64,000 bases of DNA, taken from Ignavibacteria bacterium (GTDB lineage: Bacteria; Bacteroidota; Ignavibacteria; Tepidaquicellales; Tepidaquicellaceae). Shown piece after piece: positions 45,689 through 56,627 of this stretch. How positions within the stretch are numbered: position 1 is the stretch's first letter; each line of letters starts with the position of its first letter. The stretch spans positions 1 through 64,000 of the forward strand of contig JADHVP010000001.1 of assembly GCA_016783945.1 (NCBI GenBank), given 5' to 3'. The translations under genes and the position numbers were made by a program. The notes under the pieces are model-generated. The model made no database searches and was not told the DNA's origin. It saw nothing but the letters and a program-made list of their open reading frames with translations.

Positions 45689-47491
45689 TTATCTAATAAA
45701 GAAATATCTTGCTTCTGGATGATGTAGAATGATCGCATTAGTTGATTGTTCAGGCACCATTTGAAATTCTTCTGTTAATGTTATACCAATCCTTTCGGGT
45801 TTTAAAATTTCAAACAACTGTTTGTTGTCTTCAAGATTAGGACATGCGGGGTAACCAAAGGAATACCTTGATCCCTGGTATCCCTGCTGGAACAACTTTT
45901 TAATATCTTCAGAATCCTTAGATTGAATGTTTAACTCTTTTCGAATTATTTTATGCCAGTACTCAGCGAGAGCTTCAGCCGTCTCGACAGAGAAGCCATG
46001 AAAATAAAGATATTCCTGGTATTTATTTTCTTCAAAAAGTTTTTGAGAATATGTTGTTGCATCTTCTCCCACAGTAACAATTTGAAAAGCCACGACGTCT
46101 ATCAAACCCGAGTCTTTTAATTTAAAGAAGTCGCTTATACATAGATGCTTTTCACTTTTTTGTCTTGGAAATTTAAACCTGTGCCATTCTTCAAATGCAT
46201 CTGCTTTAATGCTTTTGTTTAATTCTGTTGGTTGAATATTATTCCATTTTGAATGTAAGTATTCTTCATCTACGATTTTTGGTTTTAAAATAATCAAATC
46301 ATCTACGTCAGATTGACAGGGGAAATATCCGTAAATTAATTTTGGGACAAATAATTTTTCGCTTTCTGCTTTTAGTTTTAACTCTTCGAATTTAGGATAA
46401 ATTTCTTTTTTTAATAATTCTTTGTAAGTATTATCTGATTTTGATTTATCTTTGAATACTTTCCAACCCCCTTTAAACAAAGCTGTTTCGTTTATATAAG
46501 CATATACGTTTTCTAAGGAAATGCTATCAACTATTTTACTACCAAAGAATGGGGGAGTTGGTATTGGAGCATTTGTCGAAATAGTAGATTTAGTAATCGT
46601 TCTATGGGTATTAGCCTCTTCGGATACAGTTTGTTTTGACTTTGTATCCTTATCGTCTGAAATATCTACTCCTGTTTCTTTTGTTTGATTTCTGGGATCA
46701 GAATAAATTTTTAAATCGGGTTTTTCACCTTTCTTTTTAAAATCCAATATTTCTTCAATGTATTTGAGACCATCAAATGCATCGTTAGCATAATATACAT
46801 CTCCTTTAAAAATTTTTCTAAGGTCTCCTTCTACGTATCTTTTTGTTAAGGCTGCTCCACCGAGAATGACGGGTACATCGTAATTCCTTTGATTCATCAA
46901 TTCAAGATTATCCTTCATAATTGCGGTTGACTTAACGAGTAATCCACTCATTCCAATTGCATCTGCCTTTTGTTCGTCATAAGCGAAAAGCATCGTTTCG
47001 ATAGGACATTTGATGCCTAAATTTATTACATTGTATCCATTATTTGTTAAAATGATGTCAACAAGGTTTTTACCAATATCATGAACATCTCCCTTAACAG
47101 TTGCCAGTATGAGAGTTCCCTTTGAACTTTCTCCCTCAACTTTGTCTATGAATGGTTCAAGATGTTTTACAGCTGCTTTCATGCATTCAGCAGATTGAAG
47201 AACAAAAGGGAGTTGCATTTGCCCAGAGCCAAACAAAACTCCAACGACTTTCATACCCCCCAGCAGAATTTCATTTATTATGTTTAGAGCATCATATTTT
47301 TTTAAAGCTTCATCAAGATCTGATTCGATGCCAACTTTATCACCATCAATGATTCTATGTTTTAATTTGTCTTCAATTGATATAACTCTTTTTTTCTTTA
47401 TTACTTCATCAGTATCAATTTTCCCTTTATAATAAGACATTAACTCAATTAGTGGATCGTATGTGCATTTACGCTTTTTTTCTTCGGGCAT
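45689..47491 (-). CDS. metH: Cobalamin-dependent methionine synthase, C-terminal half only
   Basis: 600 residues. Residues 1 to about 120 match the helical cap before the cobalamin domain. GDVHDIGKN near 134-142 contains the cobalt-binding histidine, and MSGLLVKSTAIMK and PVILGGAALTKRYVE complete the B12 domain. A charged linker (about 255-310) leads to the SAM-binding activation domain, from about 312 (IPTPPFFGSKIV) to the end, with GYPACP. The homocysteine- and methyltetrahydrofolate-binding domains of normal MetH (about 1200 residues) are absent and not encoded just upstream. It is either one subunit of a split enzyme or 5'-truncated. The protein begins exactly at a domain border, which favours a split. 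Confidence 0.85.
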   Translation of the reverse strand: MPEEKKRKCTYDPLIELMSYYKGKIDTDEVIKKKRVISIEDKLKHRIIDGDKVGIESDLDEALKKYDALNIINEILLGGMKVVGVLFGSGQMQLPFVLQSAECMKAAVKHLEPFIDKVEGESSKGTLILATVKGDVHDIGKNLVDIILTNNGYNVINLGIKCPIETMLFAYDEQKADAIGMSGLLVKSTAIMKDNLELMNQRNYDVPVILGGAALTKRYVEGDLRKIFKGDVYYANDAFDGLKYIEEILDFKKKGEKPDLKIYSDPRNQTKETGVDISDDKDTKSKQTVSEEANTHRTITKSTISTNAPIPTPPFFGSKIVDSISLENVYAYINETALFKGGWKVFKDKSKSDNTYKELLKKEIYPKFEELKLKAESEKLFVPKLIYGYFPCQSDVDDLIILKPKIVDEEYLHSKWNNIQPTELNKSIKADAFEEWHRFKFPRQKSEKHLCISDFFKLKDSGLIDVVAFQIVTVGEDATTYSQKLFEENKYQEYLYFHGFSVETAEALAEYWHKIIRKELNIQSKDSEDIKKLFQQGYQGSRYSFGYPACPNLEDNKQLFEILKPERIGITLTEEFQMVPEQSTNAIILHHPEARYFFIR

Positions 47492-47504
47492 TAGTATTTT
47501 TTAA

Positions 47505-47541
47505 TTAAAAAAAGCATAGATAAAATATTTAATCTATGCTT
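47505..47541 (-). terminator. Intrinsic terminator after the P-type ATPase gene
   Basis: A perfect 10-base stem, AAGCATAGAT paired with ATCTATGCTT (47512-47521 and 47532-47541), with a 10-base AT loop. On the minus strand it is followed by a run of T. It lies 37 bases past the ATPase stop codon and just before the metH start, so it separates the two transcripts. Confidence 0.8.
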
Positions 47542-47577
47542 CAAATAAAATGGAAAATATACAAATCCTCTATAAAC

Positions 47578-50007
47578 TTAGCTCCTCATAAAAATATTTT
47601 CTCTAAGTTTTTGTAAAAAGAAAAGACTTAAGGAACCGATTATGCTGACTATAAAAATTATTAACCAGTATTCTGGAGAGACGTAATTAATTTCATAAAA
47701 GACTTTTATTAAATTAAAAATAGAAAAGTCAATTTTTATAAAAGCAAAAAACATATATAAAGAAATCAGCATAAGACCGTATATGAAATAGAATTTTGTT
47801 CTTTCAACCGCACTGATTGCCACTGTAATAAAATTTGCTACAGAGATAAAAATCATTATTGTAACCATAATCATTTCAAGGTCAAGCTCAGTTGGGTGAA
47901 AGAGTTTTTGCGTCAGGTAGTAACCGAAGTAACCACCCGATATAATTATCGCAGCGGAGATTGATATAAAAGAAAATATATCTTTTAGAAAATTTTTACA
48001 TTTGCTTATATCTTGGTTTTTTAAAGCTATAACCAATGCTGGTAGTCCTATAGCAAATATGTTAAGTAATGCGACTCTTCGTGGTGTAAGTGGGAAATCA
48101 AATAGAAATATTAGTGACACAAGACTCAAATATATAACCATAAAATTTTTGGTGAGAAATAGTTTTGCGACGGAATTGACAGTATTAACTATTTTGTTAC
48201 CTTCGTTAAATATTTGAGGTAGAAGTGAGAATTTATTTTTTAGTAGCACAATATCTGCAACTTCTTTTGTGATTGCGCTTCCCTCTTCCATAGCAATTCC
48301 CATGTCAGACTCTTTTATTGCCGGCAGGTCGTTCACACCATCGCCGATCATTGCTGTGTAAACTTTCTGTTTACGTAAAGATTTTATTATCCTTAGCTTG
48401 TGCTCGGGTTTCAATCTACCAAATATGGATTTATTATTTACGGCTGATTTAAACTCAGTATCGCTGAGTGAATCCAAATCATTTCCTGAAATAACATCAT
48501 CATTATTTATTTCCCACCCAATCTCTTTAACTACAGCCAATATAGACTCTGTAGAATCACCGGACAGAATTTTAAAATTAATTCCGTTATCCTTGAAGAG
48601 TTCGATTGCTTCGAAGACATCGCTTCTTATAGTATCAGAAATTGATACGATGCATACAGGTTCTATACTTATTGCTTTTGAATCTTTTCGAATGCTTTCA
48701 ATTGAATCTATGTTTTGAACTTTTCCAAAAAGAAGATTTCTGTATAAACTCAAATTACTTTCTTCATAATTATTAACTATATTTTCCGTTAAGTTATTTT
48801 TAACCTGATCAAGTAAAATATCGTAAGCTCCGAATACGAAATATTCTTCTTTATTATCAATTCTCATTTTAATGACACTCATCTTTGTAGAGGAATCGAA
48901 TGGCATTTCATCAATGTATTCCGCTGTTTCAAAATAATCAAAATTTTCTAATGCTCTTATGGTTGCGTTTTTTTCAGTTGACTGTTTGCAGTATGTTCCC
49001 AAAAGCTTTTCAATATTTGAATCTGAAAAATTATTTGAAAGATTTGTGACCTTGTGAACTTTTAATTTATTCTCTGTTAATGTTCCTGTTTTATCCATAC
49101 AAACAATCTGAACATTTGAAAAGGATTCGATTGCATTTAAACGTTGAACAATTGCTCCAATCTTACTAATCCTGTAAACCCCAAGAGCAAATGTAACTGA
49201 AGCAAATAATACGAGACCCTGAGGTACTAAAGAGATTAAAATGGTTGCAATTTTTCTAATGAAATCTACGTCTGTTAATCCGGTTACTCTTGATTGGTCA
49301 AATAAAACTTCCAGCAAAACTAGTATAAGAGCAACTCCGAACATTACTTTAAGAATTAAATTTATCTTCTTTTGTAATGGAGTAAGAATGAATTTAAATT
49401 TTTTTGCCAGGTTTGTTACTGAATATGCATAACTTTGTTCACCAATTTTTTCTGCTTTGAAATAACCTCCTCCAGAAACACAGAAACTTCCTGATAATAT
49501 TTCATCACCTGCAGCTTTGATAACCGGAATTGATTCACCCGTAAGTAAGGATTCATCTATTTCGAAATAATTAGCATAAATAACTTTTCCATCAACAACT
49601 GCCTGGTCTCCTCTGCTTAATTTGATAATATCATCTACCACAATATCTGCTTGCTCTATGAGTTCTTCATTATCTTCTCGAATAACACAAACCTGTCTTT
49701 TCAAGAGTAGATTGACTTTGTCAAGAGCTCTTTTAGATTTAATCTCCTGGAATATAGCAATAAATGTATTCGTAATACCGATTGTGAAAATACCGATTGA
49801 ATCTAATAATAATCTTACGTCGTTGTATTTAAAATAAAAGAAAAGAACGAACAAAATTATTCCAAATATTATGAAATTGAAGAGAGAGAAAATGTTCTCT
49901 ACGAATATTTCACTGAGAGTTTTTGTTTTAGGTTTGGAAGCTTTATTGCTTAGACCTTTAGAGATTCTTTCATCAACCTCTTTATTTGTTAATCCTTTTA
50001 TTTCCAA
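47578..50007 (-). CDS. Cation-transporting P-type ATPase (CtpE/P2-like)
   Basis: 809 residues. The actuator domain has SLTGESIPV, the phosphorylation site is VCMDKTGTLTENK, and the hinge is GDGVNDLPAIKESDMGIAME. Membrane helix 4 carries LISLVPQGLVLFAS, the PQGL form seen in CtpE-like calcium or manganese pumps, and there is no CPC heavy-metal motif or N-terminal metal-binding domain. Six to ten hydrophobic helices are visible. The ion cannot be assigned from sequence alone; calcium or another divalent cation is most likely. Stands alone between two intergenic gaps. Confidence 0.87.
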   Translation of the reverse strand: MEIKGLTNKEVDERISKGLSNKASKPKTKTLSEIFVENIFSLFNFIIFGIILFVLFFYFKYNDVRLLLDSIGIFTIGITNTFIAIFQEIKSKRALDKVNLLLKRQVCVIREDNEELIEQADIVVDDIIKLSRGDQAVVDGKVIYANYFEIDESLLTGESIPVIKAAGDEILSGSFCVSGGGYFKAEKIGEQSYAYSVTNLAKKFKFILTPLQKKINLILKVMFGVALILVLLEVLFDQSRVTGLTDVDFIRKIATILISLVPQGLVLFASVTFALGVYRISKIGAIVQRLNAIESFSNVQIVCMDKTGTLTENKLKVHKVTNLSNNFSDSNIEKLLGTYCKQSTEKNATIRALENFDYFETAEYIDEMPFDSSTKMSVIKMRIDNKEEYFVFGAYDILLDQVKNNLTENIVNNYEESNLSLYRNLLFGKVQNIDSIESIRKDSKAISIEPVCIVSISDTIRSDVFEAIELFKDNGINFKILSGDSTESILAVVKEIGWEINNDDVISGNDLDSLSDTEFKSAVNNKSIFGRLKPEHKLRIIKSLRKQKVYTAMIGDGVNDLPAIKESDMGIAMEEGSAITKEVADIVLLKNKFSLLPQIFNEGNKIVNTVNSVAKLFLTKNFMVIYLSLVSLIFLFDFPLTPRRVALLNIFAIGLPALVIALKNQDISKCKNFLKDIFSFISISAAIIISGGYFGYYLTQKLFHPTELDLEMIMVTIMIFISVANFITVAISAVERTKFYFIYGLMLISLYMFFAFIKIDFSIFNLIKVFYEINYVSPEYWLIIFIVSIIGSLSLFFLQKLRENIFMRS

Positions 50008-50113
50008 ATTTATTTTGGAGATTTAAGTTATGATAAAATGTAACCTAAGGTAATAGTTTATAAAATGATTTTGAGAAATGAAATAAAAAATATAATCAGT
50101 CCATAATTGAAAA

Positions 50114-51736
<1,623 letters not shown>

Positions 51737-51770
51737 TTATTTTTTCTTTCTAAAAAGTTTGTTATCAATT

Positions 51771-52262
51771 TTATATAACCTTTGCATAAACCTTCGAATC
51801 AAAAAATTTATTTCCTTTTTTATGGCACTTTTTGAGAAGTCCTTCATACACAAACCCTGTTTTTATAAGTACATTCTGCGATTTAATGTTTTCTTCAAAT
51901 GCATAGGCAAATACTCTTGTTAGTTTTAAATCTTTGAAAGCAAATTCGATAATTTTATTGATTGCTTCAAACATATATCTTTTACCCCAATAAGGTTCAC
52001 CAAGCCAATAACCTAATTCAGCAGAATGTTCAAATTTTTTGTGTAAGCTTATTCCCCCAATATGTTCTTCTTCGTTTTCAATTGCAAACAAAAAATCTTT
52101 TTTATTATTCCTAACATCTTTACAATGATTTATCCACCATTTCGCATCTTTCTTTGTGTATGGATAGGGAACCATTACTAACCAATCTGAAACATTTTTG
52201 TTATTTAACAGATTTATCAGCGAATCAATGTGTTTATTGGAATAGTTTACAAGTTCGATCAA
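51771..52262 (-). CDS. RimJ/RimL-type GNAT acetyltransferase
   Basis: 163 residues. NEEEHIGGISLHKKFEHSAE, LGYWLGEPYWGKRYMFEAIN (acetyl-CoA motif) and RVFAYAFEENIKSQNVLIKT then GFVYEGLLKK are the standard blocks of ribosomal-protein-serine acetyltransferase relatives. It overlaps the kdsB gene by four bases, so it is translated with it. The substrate is unknown; protein N-termini, amino acids or small molecules are all possible. Confidence 0.85.
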   Translation of the reverse strand: MIELVNYSNKHIDSLINLLNNKNVSDWLVMVPYPYTKKDAKWWINHCKDVRNNKKDFLFAIENEEEHIGGISLHKKFEHSAELGYWLGEPYWGKRYMFEAINKIIEFAFKDLKLTRVFAYAFEENIKSQNVLIKTGFVYEGLLKKCHKKGNKFFDSKVYAKVI

Positions 52263-53035
52263 TGTTTTAGTAATGTTTTGATTTTCTTTAAATCGTCTTT
52301 AGTATCAATTGACAAGGAATCTTTATTAGTAAGAACGACTCTTATTCTTTCACCATTTTCAAGTATTCTTAATTGCTCAAGCTTTTCAGTCTTCTCTAAA
52401 TACGATTCTTTCATTTTTGCAAATTTTAATAAAAATCTTTTACTGTAAACGTACAAACCTATATGTTTATAAAATCTTTTATCTTTTGGGATTGTCTTTA
52501 ACTTTTTTAGATTGTTATGGCTATCTGTTCTTATAAATGGAATAACTGCTCTTGAAAAGTATAACGCATTGTAATCTTTATCGAAAACAACTTTAACATT
52601 TCCCTCATCGTACAAATCCTGTATGTTTGTGAATTTAATTGCTAATGTTGAAACATTGAGTGTATTGTCATCAGTTAATGGTTCTATAGCTTTATCTATA
52701 ATCTTTGGATCAATGAACGGTTCATCGCATTGTATGTTAACAACTATATCACATTTCTTACTTTTCACAACCTCAGCAATTCTGTCGGTTCCTGATTTAT
52801 GTTTTTTCAAGGTCATGACAGCATTTCCCCCAAAATTTATTACCTCGTTCAGAATTCTTTTATCATCAGTAGCAACGAATATTTCCGAAATATATTTTGA
52901 TTTCTCTGTTTGTTGATAAACTCTTTGGACCATACTTATGCCACCTATTTTGATTAGTGGCTTACCGGGAAGTCTCTTTGATTGATATCTCGCTGGTATT
53001 ATACCAAATATTATATTTCTATTTCTGTGTTTCAA
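52259..53035 (-). CDS. kdsB: 3-deoxy-manno-octulosonate cytidylyltransferase
   Basis: 258 residues. GIIPARYQSKRLPGKPL is the diagnostic N-terminal motif, with the CTP- and Kdo-binding residues in IFVATDDKRI, HKSGTDRIAEV and VVNIQCDEPFIDP. KdsB activates Kdo as CMP-Kdo for lipid A core assembly, so the organism makes a Gram-negative type LPS or lipo-oligosaccharide. The start overlaps the end of plsC by 17 bases. Confidence 0.95.
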   Translation of the reverse strand: MKHRNRNIIFGIIPARYQSKRLPGKPLIKIGGISMVQRVYQQTEKSKYISEIFVATDDKRILNEVINFGGNAVMTLKKHKSGTDRIAEVVKSKKCDIVVNIQCDEPFIDPKIIDKAIEPLTDDNTLNVSTLAIKFTNIQDLYDEGNVKVVFDKDYNALYFSRAVIPFIRTDSHNNLKKLKTIPKDKRFYKHIGLYVYSKRFLLKFAKMKESYLEKTEKLEQLRILENGERIRVVLTNKDSLSIDTKDDLKKIKTLLKH

Positions 53036-53714
53036 TTTTCACATTTGATTTGATCGTTTCTTTGATCTCATTAACAAAATTTTTATCTTTACTATATTCA
53101 ATCGGTTTATTAAAAACAACGTTAACTATTCCCGAGCTTATTTTAAATTTATTTCTTGGTAGAATTTTATAACTTCCTGTGATGGAGGTTGGAACCAATT
53201 TAACGTTGGCTTCCTCTGCTAATACAAACATACCTCTTTTAAAAACACCAAGTTCACCATCTGTACTCCTTGTTCCTTCCGGGAAAACTACAACCGAGAT
53301 TCCTTTTTTGATTTTTTCCGATGCCTTTCTTAAAGATTTAATTGCTTCACGGGGATTTTCTCGGTTAATTGGTATGTAACCCGATAAGTACATTCCCCAT
53401 CCGAATATTGGTATTCGTGTTAAAGAACTCCTGTAGATGAATCTTAAATTATTAGGCACTGCCTGCATTAAAATGGGAATATCAAAGTAACTTTGATGGT
53501 TGGAAATGAAAATGTAGTTTTCTTTTTTGTCTAATAATTCTTTACCATGAGTATTGACTCGAACTCCTGCAATTAGCAAGATTACTTTTGAAAATACTTT
53601 TGAAAAAACAAAGGTGATCTTGCCTCTGTAATCAATTGGACTCGTAATGATTACACCTGTGGCAATTATTATTGAAAATAAAGCAATTAAAATTGCTTTA
53701 ATATAGGTTAGCAT
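53019..53714 (-). CDS. plsC: 1-acyl-sn-glycerol-3-phosphate acyltransferase
   Basis: 231 residues. The N-terminus has one strong hydrophobic segment (residues 4-25). SNHQSYFDIPIL holds the H-x4-D catalytic motif, GYIPINREN the glycerophosphate-binding block, and VVFPEGTRST the second acyltransferase motif. It makes phosphatidic acid at the inner membrane. First gene of the plsC-kdsB-GNAT set; all three overlap and must form one operon. Confidence 0.92.
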   Translation of the reverse strand: MLTYIKAILIALFSIIIATGVIITSPIDYRGKITFVFSKVFSKVILLIAGVRVNTHGKELLDKKENYIFISNHQSYFDIPILMQAVPNNLRFIYRSSLTRIPIFGWGMYLSGYIPINRENPREAIKSLRKASEKIKKGISVVVFPEGTRSTDGELGVFKRGMFVLAEEANVKLVPTSITGSYKILPRNKFKISSGIVNVVFNKPIEYSKDKNFVNEIKETIKSNVKIETQK

Positions 53715-53793
53715 TGATTAAAATAATTAATCAAACATTTATTTTAAAGATATATTGTTTTTAAAATGATTGATTGAATTGTGAGTTTAAATT

Positions 53794-54336
53794 CTACTTA
53801 ACTATTTTTGATATTGCTTTGAATGTCTCATTTCCGGATACTTCACACAATTCAAATAGAATTGATTCATAGGTCGAAATAATTGAGCCCGCATCTCTCA
53901 TTCTTTCGACTGCTATTCTTTTATCATTTGGATTCCTTGAGGAAACACAATCCTCGATCAACACCGGTTGATAATTGTTATCAAGTAAATCTAATACAGT
54001 TTGAAGAACACAAACATGAGATTCTATTCCAGCAATAATAATGTTTTTCTTCCCAGAATTTTTCATAGCCTCGTTAAAGTTGCTTACTCCACAGCAGCTA
54101 AACGTCATTTTTTCAAAGTGCGAGAATTTTTCTAAAACATCCTTAATAGGTTCAATCGTGCTTCCCAATCTCTTTGAATATTGCTCTGTTAATAATATTT
54201 CAATGTTCAAGGCTTTTAATCCTTTTATGAGCTTCAGTGTGTTAGATGCTAATTTTTCATTCTCAAATATATATGGATATAATTTTTCCTGCATGTCAAT
54301 AATGACAGCTAAGGAATCATCTTTTTTAATTCTCAT
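53794..54336 (-). CDS. Isochorismatase-family cysteine hydrolase
   Basis: 180 residues. AVIIDMQEKLYPYIF carries the catalytic aspartate, FEKMTFSCCG the lysine, and AGIESHVCVLQT the cysteine nucleophile with the usual cis-peptide neighbours. The VCVLQT form is like YcaC and related hydrolases, whose natural substrates are mostly unknown. Its start is 22 bases after the split FeoB permease stop, so it may be the last gene of that operon. Confidence 0.87.
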   Translation of the reverse strand: MRIKKDDSLAVIIDMQEKLYPYIFENEKLASNTLKLIKGLKALNIEILLTEQYSKRLGSTIEPIKDVLEKFSHFEKMTFSCCGVSNFNEAMKNSGKKNIIIAGIESHVCVLQTVLDLLDNNYQPVLIEDCVSSRNPNDKRIAVERMRDAGSIISTYESILFELCEVSGNETFKAISKIVK

Positions 54337-54358
54337 AGTAAAAAGTTCTTTTGTTTGA

Positions 54359-55786
54359 TTAAAATAATTTCCAGATTAATGCAACGAAGAAGCAAACTAT
54401 AAAACCAAGTAATATAGGTAAAACAGCAGAGATGGTTGTCCACTTTACACTTTTCGTTTCTCTATAAATTGTATACAGAGTTGTTGAACAAGGATTGTGG
54501 AGCAAGCTGAACAGCATAAGGTTTATACCTGTAAGAATTGTCCACCCTCCTGCTTGTAAGATTAATGCTGTATCTGCCGTTGAATTAAGTTCGAATATGA
54601 CACCAGTACCGCTTCCAATGCCCGCCATCCCGGTCACAAGTACAGTAAGCATCAGGACAGTTGGAATTACAATCTCATTTGCTGGTATAGCAATAATGTA
54701 AGCGAGGAGAATAACCCCATTTAAGCCGAGCAACAATCCAAATGGATTCATAAAACTAATTAAATACTGAGCAATGCTTTGATCTGCAATACTTATATTA
54801 GAAAGTAACCAGATAACCACACCGGCAGGTATCGCAAATATGACTGCACGCCAAAGTACTATGAGTGTGCGGTCAATAAGTGATGTATATAGTGTTCTTA
54901 AAATTCGTGGTGGTCTGTATGGTGGTAGTTCAAGGCTGAAAGCCGACGTTTCACCTTTAAGTATGGTTTTTGATAATCCAAAAGACACAATAAAAACAAA
55001 CGCAATCCCAATTAATACAACGCTAACAACAGCGGCAGCAGATATTATCCCGGCAAAATGAGCCGGTGCAAGAGTTCCGATAAATATTGAAGCAATTAAT
55101 ATTTGTGTGGGCCACCGTCCGTTGCACAATGAGAAATTGTTTGTAATGATTGCAATTAATCTTTCACGAGGGCTGTCTATAATGCGTGTTGCAACAATTC
55201 CAGCAGCATTACAACCATAACCCATTGCCATCGTAAGTGCCATCTTGCCATGAGCTCCAACCTTTCTAAAAAGGCTATCCATGTTAAATGCAACTCTTGG
55301 TAGATATCCGTAATCTTCCAGTAATGTAAAAATTGGGAAAAAGATTGCCATTGGTGGGAGCATAACACTGATAACCCAAGCCATTGCTAAATAGGCACCA
55401 TCAAAAAGAAATCCGTTTAACCACCAGGGAAAACCAACAGTTGTTCCAAAACTTTTTAGTGCCGGATGGAAAGTATCTATAAGTATAGAAAATAGAAAAG
55501 CGGAAGGGACATTAGCACCCTCTATAGTAACCCAAAAAATAATCGATAACAATAACAACATTATTGGAAAACCCCATAGGCGGCTCGTAACAATCCTGTC
55601 AATAGCCCTGTCAACGTTAAATCTTGGTTGTTTATCTGATTTGATTATGGATTTATCAGCGATTCTGTTTGCATCCTGGTAAAGAGCTTCTATTATCGAA
55701 TCATGAAAATCTTCGTCGATTTCCCACCTAAGATTATTCGCATTTTTTAAGATGGATTCTATACGATTTTCTTTTTCAATGTTCAT
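54359..55786 (-). CDS. feoB: FeoB-type permease, separate membrane subunit
   Basis: 475 residues without a GTPase domain. The two Gate repeats of FeoB are recognisable: the first around [20 protein letters not shown] then [20 protein letters not shown], the second around [19 protein letters not shown]. Normal FeoB has NVPA and CSARLP at the first-gate positions, so this is a divergent, possibly manganese-type, branch. About eight to ten membrane helices. The protein follows the separate GTPase gene after 12 bases. Together they would replace the single FeoB chain of about 700 residues. Confidence 0.85.
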   Translation of the reverse strand: MNIEKENRIESILKNANNLRWEIDEDFHDSIIEALYQDANRIADKSIIKSDKQPRFNVDRAIDRIVTSRLWGFPIMLLLLSIIFWVTIEGANVPSAFLFSILIDTFHPALKSFGTTVGFPWWLNGFLFDGAYLAMAWVISVMLPPMAIFFPIFTLLEDYGYLPRVAFNMDSLFRKVGAHGKMALTMAMGYGCNAAGIVATRIIDSPRERLIAIITNNFSLCNGRWPTQILIASIFIGTLAPAHFAGIISAAAVVSVVLIGIAFVFIVSFGLSKTILKGETSAFSLELPPYRPPRILRTLYTSLIDRTLIVLWRAVIFAIPAGVVIWLLSNISIADQSIAQYLISFMNPFGLLLGLNGVILLAYIIAIPANEIVIPTVLMLTVLVTGMAGIGSGTGVIFELNSTADTALILQAGGWTILTGINLMLFSLLHNPCSTTLYTIYRETKSVKWTTISAVLPILLGFIVCFFVALIWKLF

Positions 55787-55798
55787 GTTATTCAGATT

Positions 55799-56593
55799 TC
55801 ATAATGTTTGATTCTGTTTAATGTTGTTTTCGTTTACAAATTTTTTGAATTCATCATTTTTTAATGCTGATATAATTCTACGGTCTCCTTCTAATAATCT
55901 CATAGCAATCCAGCGAGCATTTGGCAGATCATTGTATTCAGATTCTAATTGGGTTGAGAGTTTATCAATTGCTTTTTTTAATTTATTGGGTTCGTTTCTA
56001 ATTCTAAAAGGTTTACAAATATATTTTCCCGTAGCAACATCATGAATTGAATTTAATAAATCCTTCATCCCCGTATTTTGTCTTGCAGCCGTGAGTATGA
56101 CTGGAACACCCAATTCACGGGAAAGAGTTCTCTGGTCAATTACTATTCCTTTACGTTTTGCTTCATCAATGAGATTAACACAAATAACAACCCTATCAGT
56201 AATTTGCAGTACTTGCAAAGCAAGATTAAGATTTCTTTCTAATCTTGTAGCATCTATTACTACAACCGTAACATCCGGTCTTCCGAACAAGATAAAATCT
56301 CTTGCTACTTCTTCGTCAGTTGTTAAGGATAGAAGGGAATACGTTCCCGGGAGGTCGACAACTTTATATCGTTTTCCACTAAAAGAAAATCCTCCTTCAG
56401 CTCGAACAACTGTCTTACCGGGCCAATTACCGGTATGCTGTCTTAGACCGGTAATATTATTAAACACTGTACTTTTTCCTACGTTTGGATTTCCTGCTAA
56501 AGCAATAACGAAATCGTATGTGTTCATATTAACACCGAGCTTTCTAAGACTTTCTGTATTGTGTATTGGGCAAGTATCGCAATTGTTTGTCAT
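55799..56593 (-). CDS. feoB: FeoB-type GTPase, separate subunit with N-terminal Cys pair
   Basis: 264 residues. GNPNVGKST (34-42) is G1, the threonine near 61 after HTGNWPGK is the G2 switch residue, DLPGTYSLLS (80 on) is G3, NLID (140-143) is G4, and TAARQNTG is in the G5 position. The regulatory helical domain follows. The chain ends where the transmembrane part of normal FeoB would begin. Cys5 and Cys8 (CDTC) precede the G domain if the ATG at 56593 is used; Met23 is an alternative start that would remove them. Partner of the 54359 permease in ferrous iron or manganese import. Confidence 0.88.
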   Translation of the reverse strand: MTNNCDTCPIHNTESLRKLGVNMNTYDFVIALAGNPNVGKSTVFNNITGLRQHTGNWPGKTVVRAEGGFSFSGKRYKVVDLPGTYSLLSLTTDEEVARDFILFGRPDVTVVVIDATRLERNLNLALQVLQITDRVVICVNLIDEAKRKGIVIDQRTLSRELGVPVILTAARQNTGMKDLLNSIHDVATGKYICKPFRIRNEPNKLKKAIDKLSTQLESEYNDLPNARWIAMRLLEGDRRIISALKNDEFKKFVNENNIKQNQTL

Positions 56594-56627
56594 GATTAAT
56601 TCTAATTAATCGGGTTCTTTTCTTTTT

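Noticed and set aside
45689-47577. Cobalamin or SAM riboswitch before metH
   Set aside because: Only 86 bases separate metH from the upstream gene, and they are occupied by the terminator hairpin; no riboswitch core was recognisable.
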